In this document: positions 1 to 5,347 of the stretch, piece by piece | Numbering within the stretch: position 1 is the first letter of the stretch | Layout of the letters: the number at the start of each line of letters is the position of its first letter | Assembly (NCBI GenBank): GCA_025929745.1 | Contig: JAICPQ010000189.1 | Location: forward strand, 1 to 5,347 | Direction of reading: 5' to 3' | DNA length: 5,347 bases | Source: Burkholderiales bacterium | GTDB lineage: Bacteria > Pseudomonadota > Gammaproteobacteria > Burkholderiales > SG8-39 | The notes under the pieces: generated by a model | What the model was told of the DNA's origin: nothing | What the model saw: the letters and a program-made list of their open reading frames with translations, nothing else | Databases searched by the model: none | Made by a program: the position numbers and the translations under genes

Positions 1-12
1 AGATCTTTCCGC

Positions 13-954
13 TCATGAAAGGCTGCGCACCGCGCCGAGCACCGTGTCGACCGAAAGCTCCTTCATACAACGAAAATGACCGAGCGGACATTCGCGTTCG
101 AAGCACGGACTGCACTCCAGGCGCAGCCAGAGCACGCGGGCGGCCGGCGACGCCGGCGGCGTGTGCTCCGGACTCGATGAGCCAAAAAGCGCCACCTGCG
201 GTCGGCCGAGCGCCGCGGCGATGTGCATGAGACCGGAATCGTTGCTCACCACGGCGCTCGCGCCGGCGATCAGGCGGACGGCTTCGTCGAGCGAGGTCTT
301 GCCGACCAGGTTCAAGCCGGGCACGCCGGAAGCCGCCGGGGCGTCCTTCGCCGAGCCGAGGATGACCACCGTGGCGCCGAGGCGCGCGGCAAGGTCCCTG
401 AAGTACGGCCAACGCTTCGCCGGACCATATTCAGCTCCGGGACAGAGCACGAAGTAAGGGCTCGAGATGCCGAAGCGTTGCATCGTCTCCTCGGTCTCCA
501 ACGGCGTCACCTCGAGGTGCGGGCGCTCGAGCTCGCCCAGCCCGTCGTCGGCGAGACGCGCGTAATGCTGCGGCATCGGCGCTTTGCTGCTCCGATAGAG
601 GGCATTCAACAGCCCGTAGCGCAGCTCGCCGATGTAGCCGGCGCGGCGCGGAATACCGGCGAGAAATGGAACGAGGGCCGATTTCCAGCTGTTCGGCAGC
701 ACGATCGCGCTGTCGTAGCCGCGCTTTTTCAGCTCGCGAGCGACGCGCCAGCGTTCCGCGAGCTGCAGCGCGCCGTGGCGGAACGCGCCGGGAATCACCT
801 CGCTCACTTCGGGCATGCGCCGCAGCACCGCAGCGACCCACTCCGGCGCGAGGACGTCGACGCGGGCGCCCGAGCGCTTGAGGCTCGCGAAGAGCGGCTG
901 CGCCATCAGCGCATCCCCGATCCAATTTGGCGCGACGACGAGGATGCGCGGCAA
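13..954 (-). CDS. waaF: ADP-heptose:LPS heptosyltransferase II (WaaF/RfaF)
   Basis: WaaF adds the second L-glycero-D-manno-heptose to the inner core of lipopolysaccharide, using ADP-heptose, on the cytoplasmic face of the inner membrane. The 313-residue product is a GT-B fold, family 9 glycosyltransferase. Visible signatures are the N-terminal ILVVAPNWIGDALMAQPL block (residues 4-21, with Asp14 at the conserved GD), LPNSWKSALVPF (86-97), CPGAEYGPAKRWP (171-183), the nucleotide-sugar site SNDSGLMHIAAALG (237-250) and a C-terminal cysteine cluster (Cys281, 284, 289, 296) typical of WaaF rather than WaaC. The start is a TTG at 952-954. It is the only plausible start codon between the upstream stop and the conserved N-terminus, and it gives the expected MPRIL-type beginning. 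A weak AAAGG lies about 10 bases upstream. The gene is in the same frame as the zinc-finger gene before it, so coupled translation is likely. It is slightly shorter than the E. coli enzyme but looks complete. Confidence 0.96.
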   Translation of the reverse strand: MPRILVVAPNWIGDALMAQPLFASLKRSGARVDVLAPEWVAAVLRRMPEVSEVIPGAFRHGALQLAERWRVARELKKRGYDSAIVLPNSWKSALVPFLAGIPRRAGYIGELRYGLLNALYRSSKAPMPQHYARLADDGLGELERPHLEVTPLETEETMQRFGISSPYFVLCPGAEYGPAKRWPYFRDLAARLGATVVILGSAKDAPAASGVPGLNLVGKTSLDEAVRLIAGASAVVSNDSGLMHIAAALGRPQVALFGSSSPEHTPPASPAARVLWLRLECSPCFERECPLGHFRCMKELSVDTVLGAVRSLS

Positions 955-957
955 AAG

Positions 958-1143
958 CTAGTGGCCTTTTACCGCCGCGCCCTTATAGACGTATCGGGTT
1001 CCGCAATAGGGGCAGAGCGCTTCGCCTTCCTTGGCGACGTCGAGAAACACGCGGGGATGCAGCGCCCACAGCGGCGTCCCCGGCTTGGGGCAATGCAGCG
1101 GCAAGTCCTTCTCGGTGACGTCTACTTGACGGGTGTCAGCCAT
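958..1143 (-). CDS. CHCC-type zinc-finger domain protein
   Basis: A 61-residue protein of the zf-CHCC family, which is related to the C-terminal domain of the mitochondrial complex I subunit NDUFS6. The putative zinc ligands are Cys18, His29, Cys44 and Cys47, in the order C-x10-H-x14-C-x2-C, followed by the usual GTRYVYKG strand. The C-terminus VKGH resembles the normal family end, so the TAG stop looks genuine. The bacterial role is not established; a small zinc-binding accessory protein is all that can be supported. The ATG at 1141-1143 lies inside the end of ilvE (22-base overlap), and the stop is three bases before the TTG of waaF, which places it in one transcription unit between the two. 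No strong Shine-Dalgarno sits at the usual distance, which fits coupled translation from ilvE. Confidence 0.93.
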   Translation of the reverse strand: MADTRQVDVTEKDLPLHCPKPGTPLWALHPRVFLDVAKEGEALCPYCGTRYVYKGAAVKGH

Positions 1144-2087
1144 TTGCGCCGCTTCTTGTCCTTGCCCGCGACCACGTCGAAGAATGCCTTCTGGATCGCC
1201 TTGGTGACCGGTCCGGCCTTGCCTTCGCCGATGGTGCGTCCGTCGAGCTCGCGGATCGGCGTGACCTCGGCCGCGGTGCCGGTAAAGAACGCTTCGTCAG
1301 CGATGTAGATGTCGTCGCGCGTGAGGCGCTTGGCGCGCACTGGGTAACCGAGCTCTGCGGCGAGCTCGATCACCGAGGAGCGCGTGATGCCGGTGAGCGC
1401 CGAGGTGAGCTCCGGCTCCCAGAGAACGCCATCCTTGACGATGAAGATGTTCTCCCCCGCGCCCTCGGCGACGAAGCCGTCTACATCGAGGAGCAGGCCC
1501 TCGTCATAGCCGTGCATCGTCGCTTCCAGCGTCGCCAGCACCGAATTCGGGTAGGTGCCCGACATCTTGGCGCGCGCCATCGTTACGTTGATGTGATGGC
1601 GCGCGTACGACGAGGTCTTGACGCGGATGCCCTTGGAGAGCGCTTCCGGTCCGAGGTAGGCGCCCCAGGGCCATGCTGCGATCGCGACGTGAACCTTCGC
1701 GCCGACCGGCGAGACGCCCATCTTCTCGGAGCCGTAGAACGCGATCGGGCGGACGTAGCAGGCCTCGTGGCCGTTGGCGCGAACCACCTCGCGCTGCGCC
1801 TCCATCAGGCGCTCGCGCGTGTACGGGATCTTCATGAGATAGATGTGCGCCGAGGCGAACAGGCGATCGGTGTGCTCCTTCAGCCGGAAAATCGCGGTGC
1901 CGATCTCGGTCTTGTAGGCGCGCACGCCCTCGAACACGGCGAGGCCGTAGTGCAGCGAGTGCGTGAGAACGTGCGTGGTCGCCGAGCGCCACTCGACGAG
2001 CTTGCCGTCGTGCCAGATCCAGCCGTCGCGGTCGGCCATCGACAGCGGCGCAGCGGCCGCCTTGAGGCTTGTTTTGCCTTTGGACAT
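1122..2087 (-). CDS. ilvE: Branched-chain amino acid aminotransferase (IlvE, PLP fold type IV)
   Basis: IlvE catalyses the last step of valine, leucine and isoleucine synthesis by reversible transamination between the branched-chain 2-oxo acids and glutamate, in the cytoplasm. The 321-residue product shows the class IV aminotransferase landmarks: THSLHYGLAVFEGVRAY (residues 42-58), HTDRLFASA (72-80), YVRPIAFYG (111-119), the PLP-binding lysine in ARAKMSGTY (Lys174), Glu208 of the VAEGAGENIF motif, which contacts the pyridine nitrogen, and the phosphate-binding LTGITR (231-236). The ATG at 2085-2087 is preferred because GGAG (2097-2100) lies nine bases upstream. The internal ATG at 2037-2039 (MADRDG), nearer where many homologues begin, has no such site. 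The preferred start gives a Lys/Ala-rich extension of about 16 residues. It is first in the ilvE-zinc finger-waaF run, with a divergent promoter region behind it. Confidence 0.97.
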   Translation of the reverse strand: MSKGKTSLKAAAAPLSMADRDGWIWHDGKLVEWRSATTHVLTHSLHYGLAVFEGVRAYKTEIGTAIFRLKEHTDRLFASAHIYLMKIPYTRERLMEAQREVVRANGHEACYVRPIAFYGSEKMGVSPVGAKVHVAIAAWPWGAYLGPEALSKGIRVKTSSYARHHINVTMARAKMSGTYPNSVLATLEATMHGYDEGLLLDVDGFVAEGAGENIFIVKDGVLWEPELTSALTGITRSSVIELAAELGYPVRAKRLTRDDIYIADEAFFTGTAAEVTPIRELDGRTIGEGKAGPVTKAIQKAFFDVVAGKDKKRRKWLTPVK

Positions 2088-2096
2088 CGCTTGGTT

Positions 2097-2120
2097 CTCC
2101 GAGGGGTCGGCGCGATTCTA
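2097..2120 (-). promoter_or_regulatory. Putative ilvE promoter -10 and ribosome binding site
   Basis: Reading the minus strand, TAGAAT at 2120-2115 matches the sigma70 -10 consensus at five of six bases in otherwise GC-rich DNA. It is followed by GGAG at 2100-2097, nine bases before the ilvE ATG. No good TTGACA-like -35 box is found at 16-18 bases, so the promoter would be weak or activator-dependent. The inferred leader is only about 20 bases, too short for an attenuator or leader peptide. Confidence 0.4.
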
Positions 2121-2135
2121 AGCACAAGCACGCGT

Positions 2136-2157
2136 CATGCGCCATACTATTAGCATG
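2136..2157. promoter_or_regulatory. Candidate operator and -10 of the regulator gene
   Basis: An inverted repeat, CATGC (2136-2140) and GCATG (2153-2157), with a 12-base spacer brackets an AT-rich TACTAT (2145-2150) that resembles a plus-strand -10 box. The second arm overlaps the ATG at 2155, so transcription starting about seven bases after the hexamer would give a near leaderless mRNA. Dyad sites over the promoter are usual for autoregulating ArsR-type repressors. The arms are only 5 bp, so chance occurrence is quite possible. Confidence 0.25.
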
Positions 2158-2460
2158 TTGGTTAACAATCCGCAGAGGGTGTTCTACGCGCTGGGTTCGC
2201 TGCCGAGGCGTCAAATCATCGCGTTCCTCTCCCAGACGGCGCTGTCAACCGCCGACCTCGCGGAGCGCTTCCGCATGAGCCGGCCCGCGGTGTCGCGCCA
2301 TCTCTCGGTGCTCCAGCGCGCGGGTCTGATCTCCGGCAAGCGCCATGGCCAGCGCGTGCTCTACCGCCTGCGGCGAGATGCGCTGCTCGGCGCGCTAGCG
2401 CGCTTCGCCTCCGAAGTCGATGGCCCGCTCCACTACCGCAACCCCCGAGATGCGATCTAG
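2155..2460 (+). CDS. ArsR/SdpR-type winged-helix transcriptional regulator
   Basis: A small winged helix-turn-helix DNA-binding protein, 101 residues from the ATG at 2155. An in-frame ATG at 2137 would give 107. Neither start has a Shine-Dalgarno; 2155 is chosen because it fits the family N-terminus (a short lead into the RVFYALGSLPRRQII helix) and leaves the TACTAT promoter-like hexamer outside the gene. The recognition region runs from LSTADLAERFRMSRPAVSRHL through VLQRAGLI to the wing with RHGQRVLYRL. The protein has no cysteine at all, so the classical ArsR/SmtB CxC metal-sensing site is missing. The sequence is closer to the non-metal SdpR-like autorepressors. It is divergent from ilvE and leads an overlapping three-gene unit, so it probably controls its own operon and perhaps ilvE; the effector is unknown. 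Confidence 0.88.
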   Translation: MLVNNPQRVFYALGSLPRRQIIAFLSQTALSTADLAERFRMSRPAVSRHLSVLQRAGLISGKRHGQRVLYRLRRDALLGALARFASEVDGPLHYRNPRDAI

Positions 2461-3223
2461 CGTCGTCCTCGCGCTCCTCGTTGCGGGCTGCGCCGCCACG
2501 TCGGACGACCCGCTCGTGTGGTCCGACGACGTGGTTCGCACCCGCTCGCGCGAAGCGGGCGACGTGGTGGAAGTGGCGCGCTTTTCCGGCATCGCGCCCG
2601 ATGCGCCGCTCACACCCTGGCAGCCATGGTTCATGCGCCGCGGGAACGCGCCCACCGACTATCGCGTCGTGCACGTCGAAGGCGCCGCGGTGCTCCAGGC
2701 CGATGCGCGCGAAGGCGGCTCCGGGCTTGCACGGCTCATCCGCATCGAGCCGCAGCGCCATCCGTGGCTCGAATGGCGCTGGCGCGTCGAAGCCCAGCCG
2801 GGCGCTAATCTGAAGGCGACCTCCGGGAAGAGTCCCCTCGCGCGGCTCTCGGTCGCATTTCACGGCGACGTCGACAAACTCGACTTCGAGGACCGCACCA
2901 AGCTTCGCCTTGCCATGGCCCTTACGCCGAACGGCCTGCCGTACGCCTCGCTCCTGTATGTCTGGATGATGAACGTTCCGGCGGAGACCGTGATTCGCAG
3001 CCCTCATACCGACCGTGTGCGCATGATCGTTGTGGAAAGCGGCGCCCAGCGCATCGGGCAATGGGTGAGCGTGCGCCGCAATGTGCTAGAGGATTTTCGG
3101 CGCGCCTTCGGCGAGGAAGCCGGCGACATCGTCGGCGTCGGGGTCATGACCGACCCGGGCGACGACTACTCGCGCCGCCGCGGCTATTACGGAGACATCA
3201 TTTTTCGGAGCGCGAATGAATAA
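2450..3223 (+). CDS. DUF3047 family lipoprotein
   Basis: A 257-residue protein of the uncharacterised DUF3047 family. Recognisable conserved blocks are PWLEWRWRVE (residues 105-114), LPYASLLYVW (163-172), HTDRVRMIVVESG (186-198), RRNVLEDFRRAFGEE (209-223), VGVMTDPGDD (230-239) and YYGDIIF (246-252). The N-terminus MRSSVVLALLVAGC is a short lipoprotein signal with lipobox VAGC. Cys14 would be the lipidated residue, and Ala follows it, which fits outer-membrane rather than inner-membrane retention. The ATG at 2450 is preferred over one at 2420 because it gives a compact signal peptide and only an 11-base overlap with the regulator gene; the longer form (267 residues) remains possible. The biochemical function of the family is unknown. 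The tryptophan-rich, beta-strand-like pattern suggests a beta-sandwich ligand-binding fold, but that is inference. Confidence 0.88.
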   Translation: MRSSVVLALLVAGCAATSDDPLVWSDDVVRTRSREAGDVVEVARFSGIAPDAPLTPWQPWFMRRGNAPTDYRVVHVEGAAVLQADAREGGSGLARLIRIEPQRHPWLEWRWRVEAQPGANLKATSGKSPLARLSVAFHGDVDKLDFEDRTKLRLAMALTPNGLPYASLLYVWMMNVPAETVIRSPHTDRVRMIVVESGAQRIGQWVSVRRNVLEDFRRAFGEEAGDIVGVGVMTDPGDDYSRRRGYYGDIIFRSANE

Positions 3224-3641
3224 TTTCAGGTTCTCCCGCCTGGCGCGGCGCACGGCGGTGCTTTGCGGCCGTCCGACCACGTTCATCGTCGCAGCCGGCG
3301 CCGTGCTGCTATGGGCATTGACCGGGCCGATCTTCGGCTTCAGCAATACCTGGCAGCTCGTGATCAACACCGCCACCACGATCGTCACGTTCCTCATGGT
3401 GTTCATCATCCAGAACACGCAGACGCGCGATACCGATGCGATGCAGCTCAAGCTCGACGAGCTGATCCGCGCCACGCAGGGCGCGCATAACGCGCTTCTC
3501 GACCTCGAGGACCTCGAGGACGACCAGCTCGAGCGTTACCGCCGGCGCTACGAGGCGCTTGCGGCGCGGGCGAGAGAAAAGCTCAAGCGCGGGCAGATCG
3601 ACACCGATTCGCCCGACATCAAGGACTTCAAGACGGGCTGA
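3216..3641 (+). CDS. Low-affinity iron permease family small membrane protein
   Basis: A 141-residue inner-membrane protein with two predicted transmembrane helices (about residues 20-40 and 46-66). The family signature follows: WQLVINTATTIVTFLMVF then IIQNTQTRD (46-72), and QLKLDELIRA (77-86). A charged, coiled-coil-like tail (about 95-125) ends in a polar stretch. The family is named for similarity to the fungal Fet4 low-affinity iron transporter. Bacterial members of this size carry only two helices, so transport activity is unproven and a membrane scaffold or regulatory subunit is equally possible. The ATG at 3216-3218 overlaps the DUF3047 stop by 8 bases, and GGAG sits five bases upstream, so translation is coupled. 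Its 3' end overlaps the end of glnE on the other strand by 14 bases. Confidence 0.9.
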   Translation: MNNFRFSRLARRTAVLCGRPTTFIVAAGAVLLWALTGPIFGFSNTWQLVINTATTIVTFLMVFIIQNTQTRDTDAMQLKLDELIRATQGAHNALLDLEDLEDDQLERYRRRYEALAARAREKLKRGQIDTDSPDIKDFKTG

Positions 3642-5097
3642 GCACCGCCTGCCAGAGCGCCTGCACCGCTGCGCGGTGCGTCGCAACCTCGGTCACCGGT
3701 ATGCGCGCGTAGCGCGCGCCATTCAAGCGCAAGCTGTGCTGGATTCGCCGGAATTCGCGGTACGCGTCGCGACAACGCTCGGCGAGCTCGCCCGGGATGA
3801 GGCCGTGCTCGGCCGACATGCGCAAGAGCGCGATGTTGCCGAGGTTGCGGGTCAGATCGACGAAGCGGTGGGCGTGTCCCAGGACCAGGTACTGGACCGC
3901 AAACTCGACGTCGATCATGCCGCCCGGGTCGTGCTTCACGTCGAAGAGCCCGGAGCTGTTGGGGTGCGCCGCGTGCAGCTTCCTGCGCATTTCGGCGATT
4001 GCGCTGCGTAACTCAGTGCGGTCGCGGCTACGCGTGAGGATGCGCGCCCTGATCGCCTCGAACGCCTCACCGACGCGCGGGTCGCCGGCGCAATAGCGCG
4101 CCCGGGTGAGCGCCTGGTGCTCCCAGATCCAGGCGTTTTCGTTTTGGTAGCGTTCGAAAGCCTCCATCGAGGATACGAGGAGTCCCGAGGCACCGCTCGG
4201 GCGCAGCTCGAGGTCGGTCTCGAAGAGCATGCCCGATGAAGTGCGGCTGGAAAGCCAGGTGTTGAGACGCTGCGCAAGGCGCGAATACACCTCGGGTGCA
4301 CGCTCGTCCGGGTCGTCGTACACGAAGATGATGTCCAGGTCCGAGGCGTAGCCGAGCTCCTTGCCGCCGAGCTTGCCGTAGCCGATCACGGCGAAAGCGG
4401 GCTTCTCGCGGTGGCGCGCGCGCAAATCGCGCCACACTTCCGCCAGGCTCAATTCGAGCATGAGGTCGGCGAGCGCCGAGAGGTGATCCGCGAGCCGCTC
4501 GACGGTCAGCAGACCCGCAAGGTCCTGCGCGAGCAGGCGGAAGACCTGCGCCTGATGCGACTCGCGCAGAATGTTCATGCGTCGCTCGGTGTCGTCGTGC
4601 GCCGCGCGCAGTTGCACCTCCAGGCCTTTCCTCACCGCTTGCAAGTCGAGCGGCGCATAGAGCAGCCGGTCATCGAGGAGCTCGTCCAGGAGAAGCGGAT
4701 GGCGCGTGACGAACTCCGCCGCCCAGCTCGAGGCGCCGACGATGCGCGTCACGCGCTCGAGGGCCTCGGGATGCTCCGCCAGGAGCGCCAGGTACGCGGC
4801 GCGGCTCGCGACGGCTTCGACCAAGTCCACCCCGCGCGTGAGTGTTGCCTCGAAGTCCGGCGTTGCGCGCGCCGCCCGGGCAAGCGCCGGAATCAGGCGG
4901 TCGAGGCGAGCACGCGATTGTTCTGGCAGCGCCGCATAGCGTTGGCTCGAGCGCAGCGCCGCGAGGCGCGCGTGATCGGGCCATGCCTCGACCGGCGCGC
5001 CGGGCTCGGCGAACACCGCTTCGAACTGCCGCGAGACCGCGTCCCGAACGCTGCGCAGCCGTTCGTAGAACGCGGACCACGTCGCGAAGCCGGACAT
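3628..5097 (-). CDS. glnE: Glutamine synthetase adenylyltransferase, C-terminal (AT) half, downstream of an in-frame stop
   Basis: GlnE adenylylates and deadenylylates glutamine synthetase in response to PII and glutamine. This open frame of 489 codons covers the C-terminal half. It has the nucleotidyltransferase core GYGKLGGKELGYASDLDIIF (residues 239-258; metal-binding Asp253 and Asp255), the third acidic motif DLELRPSG (295-302), KHDPGGMIDVEFAVQ (388-402) and the helical C-terminal domain with FRRIQHSLRLNG (449-460). All expected catalytic residues of the adenylyl-transferring half are present and the C-terminus looks natural. The ATG at 5095-5097 is merely the first start after a TAA at 5161-5163. 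It lies inside a conserved helical region and has no well-spaced Shine-Dalgarno (GGAG abuts the ATG), so it is unlikely to be the true gene start. Codons 5098-5160 continue the GlnE homology (LDDAQRHDLPEDADDRARVAE). The complete protein in relatives is a single chain of roughly 900 residues or more. Confidence 0.9.
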   Translation of the reverse strand: MSGFATWSAFYERLRSVRDAVSRQFEAVFAEPGAPVEAWPDHARLAALRSSQRYAALPEQSRARLDRLIPALARAARATPDFEATLTRGVDLVEAVASRAAYLALLAEHPEALERVTRIVGASSWAAEFVTRHPLLLDELLDDRLLYAPLDLQAVRKGLEVQLRAAHDDTERRMNILRESHQAQVFRLLAQDLAGLLTVERLADHLSALADLMLELSLAEVWRDLRARHREKPAFAVIGYGKLGGKELGYASDLDIIFVYDDPDERAPEVYSRLAQRLNTWLSSRTSSGMLFETDLELRPSGASGLLVSSMEAFERYQNENAWIWEHQALTRARYCAGDPRVGEAFEAIRARILTRSRDRTELRSAIAEMRRKLHAAHPNSSGLFDVKHDPGGMIDVEFAVQYLVLGHAHRFVDLTRNLGNIALLRMSAEHGLIPGELAERCRDAYREFRRIQHSLRLNGARYARIPVTEVATHRAAVQALWQAVLSPS

Positions 5098-5160
5098 CTC
5101 CGCGACGCGGGCGCGGTCGTCGGCGTCTTCGGGAAGGTCGTGGCGCTGGGCGTCGTCCAG

Positions 5161-5347
5161 TTATTGAAGGCGGTGCTCGACCTTGCGCAGGAAGCTGTAG
5201 GCTTGCGCGAGCTCGCGCGCCGCATCAGCCGGGACGAGGCGCTTCTCGGCCAGGATTCGCAACGCGTCGAGCGTCGGACGCACGCGCAGCTCGGCGTCGC
5301 GCCCGCCGCGCACGAGCTGCAGCGCCTGCACGATGAACTCGATCTCG
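5161..5347 (-). CDS. glnE: GlnE N-terminal (adenylyl-removase) half, partial, ending at in-frame TAA
   Basis: Translating the minus strand in the same frame as the downstream glnE segment gives clear GlnE sequence from the window edge to the TAA at 5161-5163: EIEFIVQALQLVRGGRD, then LRVRPTLDALRILAEKRLVP, then LAQAYSFLRKVEHRLQ, then stop. EIEFIVQ-Q-LVRGGR is the hallmark that follows the first nucleotidyltransferase domain, the adenylyl-removase half. The usual next residue is Tyr (EHRLQYLDDAQ), so the stop replaces a Tyr codon and homology resumes at once with LDDAQRH. The 5' part of the gene lies beyond the window. Whether this is a pseudogene, a split gene or an error cannot be decided here. 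Confidence 0.85.
   Translation of the reverse strand, partial: EIEFIVQALQLVRGGRDAELRVRPTLDALRILAEKRLVPADAARELAQAYSFLRKVEHRLQ

Noticed and set aside
223..1308. Long plus-strand open frame of 361 codons opposite waaF, the zinc-finger gene and ilvE
   Set aside because: It is the antisense of three well-recognised genes in high-GC DNA, has Arg/Ala/His-rich low-information sequence and shows no family motif.
1512..2153. Plus-strand open frame of 213 codons opposite ilvE
   Set aside because: Antisense of strongly conserved ilvE sequence; no recognisable motif.
2216..3061. Minus-strand open frame of 281 codons opposite the regulator and DUF3047 genes
   Set aside because: Shadow of the conserved DUF3047 frame; its composition is typical of antisense GC-rich DNA with no domain signature.
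3501..3518. Two tandem copies of the 9-base unit GACCTCGAG
   Set aside because: It encodes the normal DLEDLE stretch of the permease-like family; two copies are too few to call a repeat element.
5161..5163. Reassignment of TAA to Tyr (alternative code) or programmed recoding
   Set aside because: TAA serves as the natural terminator of the DUF3047 gene at 3221-3223, and no recoding signal is evident, so a point mutation or sequence error is simpler.
4893..5225. Minus-strand 110-codon frame running across the glnE stop
   Set aside because: It lies in a different frame from glnE and carries no GlnE homology. It does not provide a frameshift explanation, because true homology stays in one frame on both sides of the TAA.

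Overview
GC-rich, gene-dense chromosomal window that looks like a betaproteobacterium. The minus strand carries glnE, ilvE, a CHCC zinc-finger gene and waaF, read in that order. As I recall, this is a familiar betaproteobacterial neighbourhood (background knowledge, not checked by search). No rRNA, tRNA, CRISPR array, insertion sequence or phage gene is visible, and there is no gene-free stretch longer than about 70 bases.

Layout. Positions 13-2087 (minus strand) hold a tight operon-like run: ilvE (branched-chain amino acid aminotransferase), a 61-residue zinc-finger protein overlapping its end, and waaF (LPS heptosyltransferase II), which starts at a TTG three bases after the zinc-finger stop. 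A 67-base divergent control region (2088-2154) separates this from a plus-strand trio at 2155-3641. The trio is a cysteine-free ArsR/SdpR-type regulator, a DUF3047 lipoprotein and a small two-helix protein of the low-affinity iron permease family, all overlapping and so probably co-transcribed and translationally coupled. Its last gene runs tail to tail into glnE with a 14-base overlap of the coding ends.

The rest of the window (3628-5347, minus strand) is glnE, the bifunctional adenylyltransferase/adenylyl-removase acting on glutamine synthetase. The main anomaly is here: the reading frame is conserved on both sides of an in-frame TAA at 5161-5163, at a position where beta-proteobacterial GlnE normally has Tyr (EHRLQ-Y-LDDAQ). 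A single-base change of TAT or TAC explains it. The stop separates the adenylyl-removase half from an otherwise intact adenylyltransferase half. It is either a sequencing/assembly error, a recent nonsense mutation or a split enzyme.

Together the minus-strand genes cover nitrogen control, branched-chain amino acid metabolism and LPS core assembly. The plus-strand trio is a compact, poorly characterised envelope/membrane cassette with its own regulator, lying between glnE and ilvE on the opposite strand. It is the best candidate here for something undescribed, though its function cannot be read from sequence alone.
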